This document shows, piece by piece, positions 12,411 to 23,728 of a DNA stretch of 64,000 nt. The stretch lies in NCBI GenBank assembly GCA_021234155.1, contig JAJEKV010000039.1, positions 2,294,001 to 2,358,000 of the forward strand, read 5' to 3'. Source of the DNA: Isoetes taiwanensis (lineage: Eukaryota; Streptophyta; Lycopodiopsida; Isoetales; Isoetaceae). The notes under the pieces were generated by a model. The model was given only the letters and a program-made list of their open reading frames with translations, was not told the origin of the DNA and made no database searches. How positions within the stretch are numbered: the stretch's first letter is position 1; each line of letters starts with the position of its first letter. Made by a program: the position numbers and the translations under genes.

Positions 12411-12691
12411 GGGTGAAAGCATGCTAGGGTGTACCATTTAAAGTACTTTTTAGGGAGTGCAAAACTACCCAGAAAAGTACCCAGCACTGGGTACTGGGAA
12501 CTTGCATAAATGCCACAATAAACAATAAGTTTGAGAGTTAATTCATTTATTTTAGTCTCTAATAGTATTGTTATTCTCTAGTACTATAGATTGACATGTT
12601 ATTGACCTTCAATTCAAAAAATTTCGATTGATTTTAATGGAAAGAAAAACTAGAGGGTTCCAAAAGTGGTACACCGTAGCATGCTTTTACC
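12411..12691. mobile_element. MITE nested in the LINE, non-autonomous
   Basis: This AT-rich block of about 281 bp has no ORF. It begins GGGTGAAAGCATGCTAGGG and its far end is the near-perfect inverse (GGTAAAAGCATGCTACGG when read in reverse complement). The inverted repeat runs about 25 bp. CACCT (12406-12410 and 12692-12696) is duplicated at the junctions. The flanking LINE sequence rejoins as CAGGCACCTCCA, the same as the intact tandem copy at about 12332-12345, which confirms the insertion point. A 4- or 5-bp duplication cannot be told apart. The superfamily is not clear. Confidence 0.8.
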
Positions 12692-12696
12692 CACCT

Positions 12697-14445
12697 CCAT
12701 AGAGTCATGGGCCACACTAGTCTCTACCTCCAACCGGGTTGCTCCAGCCACCTCATGCTCAGCACATACCGCTACTGGGACATCCCCAGCAGGATCACCA
12801 GCCCCTGCCACAACCCTGTCCTCAGATCTAGCCACAACCAAATCATCTGAGCCCTCCCCTGAGCCACCACGTCCCCTAGCCCCGCCATCAAAAGGGCGGC
12901 CCGGCAAAGAAGCCCCCCGGCCTCGTCCCACACCACCTCTCCCAACCACACCACCTCGTCCAACTCCACTCACTGCACCACGGAGTCCTCTCTCGCCTCG
13001 TGACCTCGGAACCGAGGAATCCCGGGCCCCTCATCAACACCGCAACCCCTACCACATCACAAGCACCAGCCGGACTAGCGGGATCATCAACGTGGTCAAA
13101 TGGTAGCACAATAGATGGAAACATCCGCCCGGATCTCGAGCCATTCAAAAGCTTCAATCGGAAAAGAAAATGCCGGGGACCACTACGCCTTTGGAAGAGA
13201 AGTGGGCACAAAGCTGCAAAGCGAGAGCAACAACACGATCTTGGGGACCCGCACAATAGAATGAGCCAAATATATACCCGTGCCATTGGCCATAGAAACC
13301 AAGAAATCGGCACCATCGGTCGGGAGGAAGATCCTCGAATCTGGAACCAACACGGATTTTAACCAATCAAAAGAACCGGTGGACATTGCCGGAGTATAAT
13401 ATCGATACAACACATATGAATCACCCAACGTATCCACCCCCGACTAACCAATTGGCTGCCGCACGTAAGACTCGGCCTCAAACATGATTAGGAAGAAATT
13501 ATTTGGTAAGAATTTCGAGACCGATACCGGGCAAACCAATCCGCCTCGGATGTCCAAAGAAGCCAAGAGCTAAACCTCCTCGTGTCCAATATGTAACCCG
13601 TGAAATAGCCCAACACCGCAAATGAAACTAGATTCTCAATGGTCCGAACATGCCCGGTATGATCAATATCTATCCATGGAGTCTCGGAAGAGTCGCCACG
13701 CAAGTCAACAGAGTGATGATCCTCCACAAACTTCGCTTTCTTGAACACGGGCGCTTCTACACTCCGAGCCTTGCGCTTAATCCAATCAAAAACCCTACGA
13801 AAGTGATGCGAGCAACAAGGTGTCATTGTTCTCCGCCAGTCCGGGCAAGACAGATTTGGGCTGCCGCCTGCACCCCGAGAGGGTATCCAGAGGCACCCCA
13901 GACACACATCAGCTACATGCACCCTAGAAGAGGGCGATCACCAGCAAGTGATCCCTTCCCAAGCACAAAGGAGGGCATCACAGATCCGGTTTCCAAAGGG
14001 GCATGCTTGATGGAATCAAGACCGAGAGTCTCCAAAACACAATCTACTTGGGTCTCGTAATTATATTGAGAGGAAGAGCAATCCACATACCTCTCAACCA
14101 AGGGGATTCCAAGAGCTCCCTCATCTACGCCACCAATTGCATGTCACTTCCTACAGCCCGCGCCTCTTCATGCATGCTGAGACCCGCGCCCTTCCCCTTT
14201 ACTGGAGGATTCTTTCTCCTCGCCATCTCCCTTGGCTTCAGCCCCAAGCCATGAGGCTCAATCGAGCCCCCATCAGCCTGTCTGGCAGGAGCCATGTCAT
14301 CCGGACCAGTCCGGAAATCAGCTGTTTGCAGCAATAAATCACATGCAAAACAGCTGATGCTATACACCGCTGGAAAAAGCTCAGAGCAAGCTTTCCAACG
14401 AGCCCAAGCACGCCAAAATCCGACACCAGATAAGAGAGATATCAC
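12697..14445 (-). pseudogene. LINE ORF1-like region, broken
   Basis: This region lies upstream of the endonuclease, where plant LINEs encode the RNA-binding ORF1 protein. Translated pieces include a charged stretch (FDWIKRKARSVEAPVFKKAK) and FARYRSRNSYQ, spread over all three frames. I see no intact CCHC knuckle or complete DUF4283 fold, so the assignment rests on position and composition. Confidence 0.5.
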
Positions 14446-14605
14446 CGATCAAAGTTTTGCCGTCAGAACCCTAGCTCCAGGCGCCTGTAAGAGATTATTT
14501 TGATTTGGGCTAAGACCTCTCTACACTATTGTCTTATTTTAGAAAATATTGCCATTTTCCACGGCTTTTGCAAACGTAATGATTTTCCATCTAAATCAAT
14601 AGATC

Positions 14606-14620
14606 AATTTCATGGAATGG
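14606..14620. repeat. Target-site duplication, right copy
   Basis: Second copy of AATTTCATGGAATGG, at the 5' end of the minus-strand LINE. Between here and 14861 there is only AT-rich DNA. Confidence 0.9.
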
Positions 14621-14861
14621 TTTTAACAAGCCATTACTAGTTTAATGAACCGTTGTAATATGCAAAAAGCACTTATAAACCATAACTAATTTTAATAAAC
14701 CACTATATCATTACAATCAACATTAATAACCATATCATAAACCACTATCAATTGTAAAAAACCACTATGGCATGTGGTTTTCTTCTATGAAATAAATTCA
14801 TGCATAAAAAACTATATATATCATGGTTGACATGGCATTGGTTAAATTTGCTCCTTGTGAT

Positions 14862-15189
14862 CCTTCCAGTTTGGGCAGGTTTTTACGATTGATCATCTAC
14901 TCACTTCTGGACCGTCAAATACCTCCTCTGCAGTTGAAAGGGCTCATGGCATTGGTGCTATAGCATCACTCGATGCCTTGTCAGATTTTGTTGATTTCAC
15001 AATCGTTCTTCAAGATGGTCATTCAATATTCATGGCATTGACCGCGTTACTAATGCGAAACGCACTATTCTTGTAGCTGGTGGTACTGGTGGATATAAGT
15101 ACGCTACTGGCTTTGTAGACGTCACCAACTTCTCTGTTGATGGACCCAACTTTATTGTCCTTTACAAAGTGCATATGAAACTACTCTAA
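14862..15189 (+). pseudogene. Dirigent protein pseudogene, 5'-truncated
   Basis: This matches the second half of the intact dirigent gene at 23729-24235, from the FQFGQG region to the end HMKLL. It lacks the signal peptide and the first third. It differs by a net insertion at about 14920-14950 (extra CTCCTCTGCAGTTGAAAGG) and by loss of one base near 15020 (GATGGTCATT against GATGGTACATT), which shifts the frame. It can make no functional product. Confidence 0.92.
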
Positions 15190-15295
15190 TTTTATACTTG
15201 CTAGAATAAGACAACTACAATTTTATATAGACATTGTAGTATAGAAGATAAACTACTTTTATAGCATATATATATTCCATAGTCCCAATGGACGT

Positions 15296-15382
15296 TTAAT
15301 AATAATAATGATGATGATGATGATGATGATTATCTCCTCCTCCTCCTCCTCCTCCTCCTCCTCCTCCTCCTCCTCCTCCTCC
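15296..15382. repeat. Compound microsatellite (AAT)n(GAT)n(CTC)n
   Basis: Runs of AAT, GAT and then about 15 CTC units. The duplicate at 24338-24383 has far fewer units, so the array expanded or shrank after the duplication. Confidence 0.95.
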
Positions 15383-15399
15383 CACCGCCACCGCCTAAC

Positions 15400-16689
15400 T
15401 ACTTAACCGACATGGACATCTCTCTTTTATTTTTGTAAATTTTGCAATTTTTGAATTGGTCATTATGCCAAAACTCTGGGTGGTAGAGCCTAAAGTATAT
15501 TACTGGCTTGATGCTTTTCTTGCGGCCCAGATGTTGTTTTCTAGAAAAAATGTGACAATTATCAGGTTAGACTATCACTGGCATGCGGTGGGGATCGTCT
15601 GAATTTTACCTATTGTGTTGGTAGAAACTCAAATTGACCTTCGTGAATGGTAAAAAAAAATCAGAGTGGTTAGCTTGATTTTCTGGTAGATCTAGGCCTG
15701 TTTAAGCAAGGACAGAGGGAAGAAGATCCTTTGTCGGCCCAGCATCAGATGTTAAGCAGATTTCGGGCTAGATCATCATGTTTTGTTCCATTTGGTATGG
15801 GTTTTAGGTGATGTCAGTGTAGACAAGAATTCTATCCAGGCACCTTCGACTACCTCCATCGCTCGTTATGAGGAAGAAGAAGTTGAAGGTAATAAGCTAT
15901 AAAGATTGAGCCGTCTCCTGAAACTTGCTTGAGCTTTGTGAAGAAGACAAACACTGGAGGTTAAAAGAAAAAATTGACTAAGAAGATTATGGAATGCTTT
16001 TTTGGGGAGGTATGAACATTTTATAACACGCGTTAGATGTTCTATATCAGTAAGGATTATGCAATGGCTTAACATCTAAGCTTTGTCAGCTCATGTAGGG
16101 TTCAATTAGTATGAACAAAACCTCATGACAAAACTTTCTCACACTTGCAGACATATTTGGGAAAACAAGCTTGGGAAATGGAAAAAGTATGCTCTAGAAG
16201 CATTGCAGCATTATTTAGGTACCAAGCTGCTTTCAGCTGAGATTCGAATCTCAACAGAGCTCTTGACGAAGCTTCCAAATCGAAAGAGCCTTACACGTAG
16301 GGCGTGACAAGAGCTTACAGGCACTGCAGCTGTTATTTAGGCTGGTTATGGAGCTTTTGTTACCTGTATTCTTCAAGCTTTTTCCAAACATGATTTTGTC
16401 AACATTTCGAGACAAGGAAGGAAGGAAGAAAGGAAGTATAATTTAACGTCCGCGGATGCCAAATCGGCCTATGGGACAGTACATGCCAGACACAAGCAAA
16501 CACAAACAAAATAAAAGACACAAAAAACTAGTGTACAATGTATCCCTACTACCGGGATGAAAAAACCTCCACATGGAAGGAAAAACCCTGGTAGTAGGTT
16601 CTCGGATCCCTTGTCCTATAAGAGATGTTCTGATGGTGGAGACTTGCAGAATGTAGGATCCGAGGCGTGCCATCATTGGTGATGCAAGC
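15400..16689. other. Duplicated DNA without a recognised gene
   Basis: This matches 24395-25689. A short plus-strand reading, RHIWENKLGKWKKYALEAL (16149 on), is shared by both copies but matches no family I know and is not preceded by a convincing start. Confidence 0.4.
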
Positions 16690-17143
16690 AACTGATGCAG
16701 CAGTGTCTCCGAGCGTCTAAGATCAGCATGAGCTTCTCATATATGTGTTTATGCCGGGCACTCCTGCAGAGTGTGATGTTCATCCTCTATTTTTTGCATG
16801 TTGCAAACCTGGCATAACCTTTCCTCTCAGGGGATCTCTGCTATGCACTCATGCTCCAATGGCCTGTCTTAATTATGAAATGATGGAATCCAGTTCTCAT
16901 GCCAGTGATAGCTTTCCTTTTTTTTGTAGAGATATGTGCTTTCAAGTATGAATGGAGCCATGATCCAGTGCAGGATTCACCTAAGTGTGCTAGTGTGCTG
17001 TTTTTTTGCTTTGCCAGAGTGGTTGCATCCCACAACATGGCCGCAAAACAGTCATTTATGTGCACATCATGTGTTGCGGCATCTGCCATAGCTATTATAT
17101 GTATGTAGTCGATTGACCACCTAGCGAACCACCCCTTACAATG
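16690..17143 (-). pseudogene. LINE C-terminal fragment, copy A
   Basis: Minus-strand translation gives EHCKGWFARWSIDY, then LWDATTLAKQK and KRKAITGMRTGFHHFIIKTG, the arrangement seen at the end of a LINE family also present at 25690-26830 and 45817-48080. It is cut at 17143, where copy B continues upstream into the same LINE's reverse transcriptase. Stops and frame changes make it non-functional. Confidence 0.7.
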
Positions 17144-19053
17144 CTCAAGCTCCTTCGGGGTCCACTAGGCCTATACAGATTTCTTGTCTTTCCCACTTTA
17201 GGGCTTAAGACTAACTTGAGTGTACTCAATTCTCGGTAATGTGCTTATTGAGAATTTTCATATGTATACAAGACATGTGAGGCTAGTTCACGAGGCCATT
17301 TTGAGAGGTAACAAGCTAGAATTGTGCTGGCAGTGCCCAGCAGAAGTTAGTCCTAGGGCTGTCTAACGAACTTTGGCTGACTATTTGGGGGAGTTAGACT
17401 CATCCCATGATACTAAAACTTGGCCATAAGGTGAAGATAATATTTTGAGTCAAATTGCAAAGTTTCAGACCCAATATTGTTTCTTATACACTGTATGAAA
17501 CTTTTGCCCTTTTTTTGAGATAGGAAACTCCAATTGACATGAATTTTTACCAGTAGGTAGGTCTCATATGGGGAATCTGTGTTCCAAATTTCAGCTCAAA
17601 AATGCTACTCTTTCAACCACATCTGCTACTCTTTCAACCACATCTTAGCGTCTCAATCTGACATTGGCTCATCTCATAGAGGCGTCTAAGATCGTCTTTG
17701 AGCAGGCGTAGCAGATATTTGTACGCCATGCGGATTGCTCGATATGGCACTCATAATCAGGGAATTTCAGCTTGTTATTCGATGAACGCCCACACCTCGA
17801 GATTCGTGTCCGTCCGTATATCGTGCGGGTTGGTTGATATAGCAATCAAAATGAGGCATTTCTATCTCCTTCATCGACGAACGCGTATGCCTGGTTAGAT
17901 ATACTCAGATCTTCCAACCCTTTTAGTGAAATCACAAAATTGCACATGCACTGGCTCTGTCTCGGTATTTCCAACTTCAATAAATTGTCTCTCTTGGAGA
18001 ACAAGGTATGCAAGGACGGCTTTTGGAGGGCGTGCGGGGTGGTCGATATAGCAATCAAAATCGCCCCCTTCTGATCTCCTCAACGACCAGTGCGCACGCT
18101 ATAGTCAACATACTCTGTTGACTTCTGCTCTTCACCAATTTTTTTTGGTATTTTCTTAAATTTGAGCAATTCTCAAGGCTCCTTGGTAATCCTTCTTGCA
18201 TGTCAGACTGTGGTAACTAACATCAAAATAGCACTTTCTCTACTACTTACACTGTAAGTCTGGCGAGTCAAGTCTGACATCTTGTGTTCATAGTAAACAC
18301 AAAGACCAATATGGCTCTGGCATCGAAGGCTTAGTATTACACCTATACTAATTACCTCACATTCAAAAAAAAATTACAACTCAGGGCCTCACAATTGGGA
18401 ATGGCATTGGCGATCAATGTCACTGTCCCCGACGCTGGGCTCTTCTCTTGCATCAAACTTGTTTCGCGGTCAAACAAACGCAGCTACCGGAGAACTTCCT
18501 AGGATTACTACTGGCGATATCTAACAATTAGAAAGGCGAAATGCATCAAAATTTTCGGTATCTTTCATCAGGAGTGAGTGTCACCGTCTGGGAACACTCA
18601 AATAATCTCAGAGGGGATAAGGGAAATGTCAGGAGGAGGAATTTGATGATGAGCATGGCATGGCACTTGATTTGAAGAAGGCCTGCCAAGCTAACCCTGA
18701 AAACTTGAGCTAGATAGTGAGCTTGAGAAGTTTCAGGGCATATAAGGATAGGGAATTGGGGGTGCCACGTCAGCGTGATGGACTGACCGCTAAGTTGCAC
18801 CTAAACCCCCATGTTACAGTCAACCTCACGCCCTGTCTGTCACGCCTGTATATTTGATAATTTAATGGAAGGATTTTTCAGAAATGTTGGATATAATTGC
18901 CTCCACGGCCTCTGAACTACTTACTGCATTCAACATCTCCTCCAATGAGTCAATATTCTGTGCGGGGAGATCAGCGTGACGGACTGGCCGCTAAGTTGCA
19001 ACTAAAGGGGCATGCTACAGTCAACCTTGCACCCTGTCCATTACGCCCAGTTA

Positions 19054-19723
19054 ACGCTCTAAGGTTTTGATACTGAGGGAGCGTGGCCACAGTTAACGTT
19101 TCACTTTAGGAAGTGTGACCACCCCTTTGACAATTCTACTACCCCTTTGAAATGGTCTTCTTCTTCTACTTAGTTTGCATGAGTTGTGAAATACTTCGGT
19201 TGGCCCAGGCCAGGTCAGGCCATGATATTTTCCAAGATTTGCATTAGATAATCTGAGGCAATTTGTTGCAGTTGGTGTTTCCTGACCATGATTTTCCTCA
19301 AAAACTTGGAAGTGCAGGCCTTTTAATCTGAGTGAGGAAACTCCAACCATTGTACTCCCACAGTTTATAAGTAGTTTTTTTTATTTGTTTTACTGTCATT
19401 ATAGGACAATGTCTTGAAAAATATCATTTTGTTGTTGTCGACATGAATGATAAGGCTAGGTTTTGCTTCACTGTGTCATTTGTTTTAGAACAATAAACAT
19501 CTGACAAATTAGAAAATAAATATACCCCCCTAAATATGGCTTGGTAAACATTTAACATTTCTTTTTTAAGATGAGGTATATCTTGACAACAATTTGACAC
19601 ATATCTATAACTTCTCACGATGGAATACACACTGACTTCTAGTCAATATAAGTGTTATGACAATACCTATTTTTTCTATGTTTCATCGATACAAAGTCCA
19701 TAAACTTTAAGACGAGAAATTAT
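19054..19723. other. Unique DNA between duplication copy A and the second LINE
   Basis: AT-rich. No endonuclease motifs of the LINE that follows could be read here, so that LINE probably starts 5'-truncated near its right end. Confidence 0.4.
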
Positions 19724-21873
19724 GTGTCCTATAAATTTAACTGTGCTCTTCTTGAGAGTGATTCCTTTGTGAGGGATCTTAAAGATTTCTATCTTCACAT
19801 TCCTGAAGAATGTAATCAGCAATCCATGAAAAGATTTTATGGTAAAATTAAAAGGATCAAAAGCTGGATTAAAGACTGGTCAAAAAGCAGACATATGTCC
19901 AAAATTAATGAGAAAGAGCACTTGCTTTTCAAAATGAGAGATCTCAGATCACTCCTTCAAGAGGATCCTTATAATCTAAATTTGCAACTTGGTGAGGAGC
20001 TGCTTGAGAATTATCTTAAAAGCATTGAGGAAGTTGAAGCCAAAAGCTCAACAATCAAATACGAGATAAAGTTTAATAAAGACATGGACTGTGGAAGCTC
20101 CAGATTCTTTTTCAAAATGGCTAAAGTCAGACTCCTAAGAAATTCAATCACTCAAGTTAGAACTGATGCAGGGTTATCTTTAGAGGATCCTAAGCTTATC
20201 AAATCCTTCTTTCAAGATAGCTATGCCTCCCTTTTTTCCAAAGTTTTTGCTCAACATATTGACTCAGTCAAAGAAAAGAATTTCCCGGATCTGCTAGAAA
20301 AGGTGATTCCATCTTCCATTGATTCCATGGAAGAGTCTATTGTTGCCCAACCGGGGAGGATGAGATCTTTAAGATGCTTAGATCCTTTGGCAAAGGTAAG
20401 TCTCCTGGACCAGATGGCCTTCCAAGTGAATTTTATATTCACGTTTGGGATATTCTCAAGTCTGACATTATTTCTATGGTTGGAGGTTTTTGGGAAGTCA
20501 ATTATCTTCATCCATCTATCTCAGCTGGTTTCATTCCTCTTGTCCCTAAAGTAGATAATCCATCTGCTTTCTCGGATTGGAGGCCTATCTCCCTAACCAA
20601 CACCTCTTACAAAATCTGTGCCAAAATTATTGCAAATAGAATCAAAGCTTACTTACAGAAAAATATCTCTCATTATCAGTCTGCCTTCTTATCTAACAGG
20701 TTCATTTTGGACAATTACATCACTGCTATAGAAGGCCTTCACTGGAACAGAATCTCCAATCAAAATTGTGTGCTATTAAAGCTTGATTTCAAGAGAGCTT
20801 TTGATACTGTGAGATGGAATTTCCTTGATCTTGCTCTATCTAAACTTGGTTTTCATCCCAAGCTAAAGCTTTTGATTCATGGATTGAATGCCAATTCTAA
20901 CTCTGCTATCATTCTAAATGGATCCCCTTCTCACTTCTTTCCTTTAGCTTGAGGTGTTAGACAAGGCTGCCCACTTGCACCCTATCTATTTTTTATTGTG
21001 GCTGAAATGCTTACAAGGGTTGTCTTACATTTCAAAGAGCTTGGAAAAGTTAAGGGTCTCAAAATGCCAAATAGTGAGGAGTTTCTCACCCTCTCACAAT
21101 ATGCTGATGATACTTTTTCTTTTTTGGATGCTGATATCTCCAACATAGAATTTTTTCTTGAGATCATTAAGCAATTCTCAGTTGCTTCTGGTGTCCACTT
21201 AAATTTGGCCAAATGTGTGATTATAGGAGATAATATTCAGCCAAATTTTTGCAGATATTAAGGTTCTTAATTGCAATCAAGCCTCCACTTTACTGGGAAT
21301 GCCTCTATCTCTTAATCCTAGCTTAAAAGGTCTTTGGCAGCCTATCATTGACAGAATCAGAAAGAAGCTAAATAACTTTAGAGGGGGATTATCCTTTGCT
21401 GGCAGAACTTTAATTGCTAATTCTGTTCTTGCTAGTTCTCATATTTCTCTTCTGCTCTAGTGGCTCCTAAGGCTGTTTATTCTGAGATTGAGAAAATAAT
21501 TAGAAGGTTTGTGTGGAAGGGATCTCATTTAGTAAGTTGGAAGTACATTACCAAGCCTAAAAAATTTGGTGGCTTAGGTTGCAAAAATCTTCATTTGCAG
21601 GCCTGTGTTCTAGCTGGAAAATATATATGGAAGTCCTTTATTAATAATTCTAGTCCATCTTCTCAGTTTATTAGCTATTGGCTCTCATGCTCTCACCCTG
21701 ATGGTCATCCTTCAATTGGACATATTTTACCTGATTCTTGCTTCAATGTTCTCCATGCTGGTGCTAATACTTCCCCCCTTATGAGGAACATTATTATGGC
21801 TTGGAATAAAGTTCAATCTGCCTTTGACTATGCTGCTCCTCAAGATCTTAACCTGCAAATGACAATTTTCTAG
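19724..21873 (+). pseudogene. LINE reverse transcriptase, lightly damaged
   Basis: The motifs run in order: GKGKSPGPDGLPSEFY (about 20391), FSDWRPISLTNTSYK (20571), LLKLDFKRAFDTVRWNFL (20776), VRQGCPLAPYLFF (20957) and QYADDTFSFLD (21098; catalytic DD intact), then the thumb region LGMPLSLNPSL and KKLNNFRGGLSFAGRTLI. Damage is limited: a one-base shift near 20355, an in-frame TGA at 20950-20952 just before the VRQGCP motif, and shifts near 21255 and 21455. It is a relatively young copy. Confidence 0.92.
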
Positions 21874-21912
21874 AACCCCATTCTCAAGAATCATCCAAGT
21901 AAAGTCCTGGCT

Positions 21913-22551
21913 TTGAGACATCCAAAGATCTACAAGAAGTGGTCTGACTCTGGTTTCCAGTTCTTATGTGACCTTTACATCAATAACAAGTTAATTTCTT
22001 GGACTGCTTTGAGAAACATCATACAGGGTACTTCAAGTGATAAAAAGCTTTATCTTCATATTAAATCAATTATGCCTCATGTCTGGCTAAATAATGTTGT
22101 TCCTAAGGCAACTAACTGGAGCCTCGAGGGTAAATGCCATTATAAGGTTAGTAAGATCTACTCAGTCATTAATAGATTTGATGTCCCTTCCAAGGCAAGT
22201 TCTAAATGGTCTATATCTGAGGAGGAAGTTATGGCTCTCTTTCATGAGGTTTGGAATTCTTACTGTTTCCCAAAGGTCAACTTCTTCATTTGGTTGCTGG
22301 CCAATAAAAGTATTCCAAACTTACAATTGCTTTCCAATAGAAATGATGATATCCCTGCCCTATGCCATCTTGGATGCAGTTTGGATGAAAATCTTGATCA
22401 TATATTCCTTTGTCCTAAACTCAATCCTTTTTTGTCTTGGTTTAATGATAAGCTGGGTTATCTTTTCCCCAACAAGATCTCGGGTAATTTATTGTCACAT
22501 ATTCAAAATAATTGTGTCTTTGCTCATACTATTATGTTTATTGCTCTTTGA
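21913..22551 (+). pseudogene. LINE zf-RVT (Cys/His) region
   Basis: This continues the LINE polyprotein after a break at 21873. It shows KVSKIYSVINRF, FPKVNFFIWLLANKSIPN and LCHLGCSLDENLDHIFLCPK, the conserved Cys-His-Cys arrangement behind plant LINE reverse transcriptases. A TGA ends it at 22551, and the usual NVWKARN motif follows directly after that stop. Confidence 0.85.
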
Positions 22552-22575
22552 AATGTTTGGAAAGCAAGGAATAGA

Positions 22576-23205
22576 GTGGTTTATGGTAAGAAGAATTTCT
22601 CAACCTTTTGGATTAAGATGCACTTTCAACTTGATGTTGAATCCACTGCCTCAGCAAACAAGAGAAAATTTGCTGAGAAATATAACAGAAAATGGGACTC
22701 AATTGATCTATGCAGGGGGTCTTTTGATTTATTTGCATCAATTTCAATGTCATTAATTCTAATTCTGCCTTTTGTGATGATGCTAGCTTACTTGAGGATA
22801 TGCAAGGAGAGCTTGGGGGAAATGGGGGATAATCTTTTCAAGAAGGATGTTGGCCATGATCTGAGTTTGTTCTTCAGCAAACTTACTATGAATGAGACAG
22901 ATTTGTGCAAAAAGACAACTTTAGCAAGAATATTCTGTAGGGAAGTGGTGCAGGTGTATTGTATATTCGACTTCCTTTCTATGTACCACTACTTTATGTC
23001 AGGGGATCAGTTTTCAAGGTTCAGGGAGCAGTACTACACACACAGATTGCTGGCAGACCTATATGGCTCTTTGCTTTGCTTAAGTGAGACTGATCTCTCT
23101 TGCTTTGATGAAGTTGCTGAGCAGACTGATGACTCCTATTCTTTTGGATTTGCTGCTTCTTTCTATTCTTACTTTAACTCCAAGCTTGACTCCATGTGCC
23201 TTTAA
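22576..23205 (+). CDS. LINE C-terminal ORF of unknown role
   Basis: An uninterrupted 209-codon frame follows the NVWKARN region. Its start looks like the normal end of a plant LINE protein (VYGKKNFSTFWIKMHF), but the remaining 150 residues (from about FVMMLAYLRICKESLG) match nothing I recognise. They include a hydrophobic stretch and several Cys residues. In many plant LINEs an RNase H domain sits here, but I cannot see its DEDD residues. It may be a lineage-specific tail or non-coding 3' UTR that happens to be open. Confidence 0.4.
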   Translation: MVYGKKNFSTFWIKMHFQLDVESTASANKRKFAEKYNRKWDSIDLCRGSFDLFASISMSLILILPFVMMLAYLRICKESLGEMGDNLFKKDVGHDLSLFFSKLTMNETDLCKKTTLARIFCREVVQVYCIFDFLSMYHYFMSGDQFSRFREQYYTHRLLADLYGSLLCLSETDLSCFDEVAEQTDDSYSFGFAASFYSYFNSKLDSMCL

Positions 23206-23688
23206 ACTGCCTAGCCTTTATCAACACTCTTGGCTTCATCTTCTATCCTGCCTGGTCATCAATTGCTCAATTTTACCTCCTAATCTGGCTCGGATTTTGG
23301 TTGCTTTTTATAGGTGCTAACAAGGTCCAATTTTGGTTGGGGTCGTGACTACTCTCCTTTCACTCGAAGACTGGTTCATACTACCTGATTTCTCTCTGGA
23401 CAATATAGTATTCTTCAGACTTGACTTGTTTTATTTACTTTTGGACTATATTTCCTCCTTCCATGTAGGATGGTTATAGTTAAAGACCTCTGTTAAGATG
23501 TATTCTGCTAGTCTAAGCAGATCTATGTATTGTTTTTCTTGATAAATGGAAAAATCTATTCTTACTCTAAAAAAAAAAAAAAAACAAATAAAATTATAAT
23601 GCTCTTTTATTATCAAGGAAGGTGCACCGTACCTTATCTATTACAAAATCAACCACATTATTGGACTTGTTGTAGAGACCAAATAAGC

Positions 23689-23696
23689 TATAAAAA
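23689..23696 (+). promoter_or_regulatory. TATA box of the dirigent gene
   Basis: TATAAAAA stands 40 bp before the ATG at 23729. This implies a very short leader of about 10 nt if transcription starts 30 bp downstream. Confidence 0.55.
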
Positions 23697-23728
23697 CGGT
23701 AGTGTCTCATACAAAGGAGCACGTTAAA

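Larger units (their letters stand above)
8274..14605 (-). mobile_element. Complete but decayed non-LTR retrotransposon (LINE)
   Basis: The element reads from 14605 down to 8274, about 6.3 kb. It shows ORF1-like sequence, an AP-type endonuclease, a reverse transcriptase and a C-terminal zinc-finger-type region in the normal LINE order, ending in a 12-base poly(A) (T-run 8274-8285). A 15-bp duplication flanks it exactly, so both ends are defined and the copy is not 5'-truncated. It is far more GC-rich than its surroundings and carries many frameshifts and stops. A separate MITE sits inside it (12411-12691). Confidence 0.92.
14862..19053. repeat. Segmental duplication, copy A
   Basis: From CTTCCAGTTTGGGCAGG (14862) to ACGCCCAGTTA (19053) the sequence matches 23933-33182 closely, with scattered substitutions. 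Copy A lacks two blocks present in copy B: a 272-bp MITE and a block of about 4.9 kb, whose junction here is at 17143/17144. It begins inside the dirigent coding sequence, so the breakpoint cut that gene. The part 17144-19053 holds no recognisable gene. Confidence 0.93.
19724..23584 (+). mobile_element. 5'-truncated LINE with poly(A) tail
   Basis: Reverse transcriptase, zinc-finger region and a C-terminal ORF run left to right and end in 16 A residues (23569-23584). No ORF1 and no readable endonuclease precede them, which fits truncation during insertion. I found no convincing target-site duplication. The element is AT-rich and better preserved than the LINE at 8274-14605 and belongs to a different family. 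It lies between the two copies of the segmental duplication and ends about 105 bp before the dirigent gene's TATA box. Confidence 0.88.

Noticed and set aside
10006-13362. Several plus-strand ORFs of 100-146 codons
   Set aside because: They are antisense to LINE reverse transcriptase and ORF1 regions and arise from its GC-rich composition.
8274-14605. Foreign (bacterial) DNA because of high GC
   Set aside because: Endonuclease, reverse transcriptase, poly(A) and target duplication show it is a resident LINE.
16239-16258. GAGATTCGAATCTC as a tRNA T-arm
   Set aside because: A simple palindrome, also present in the duplicate near 25225, without any other tRNA arm.
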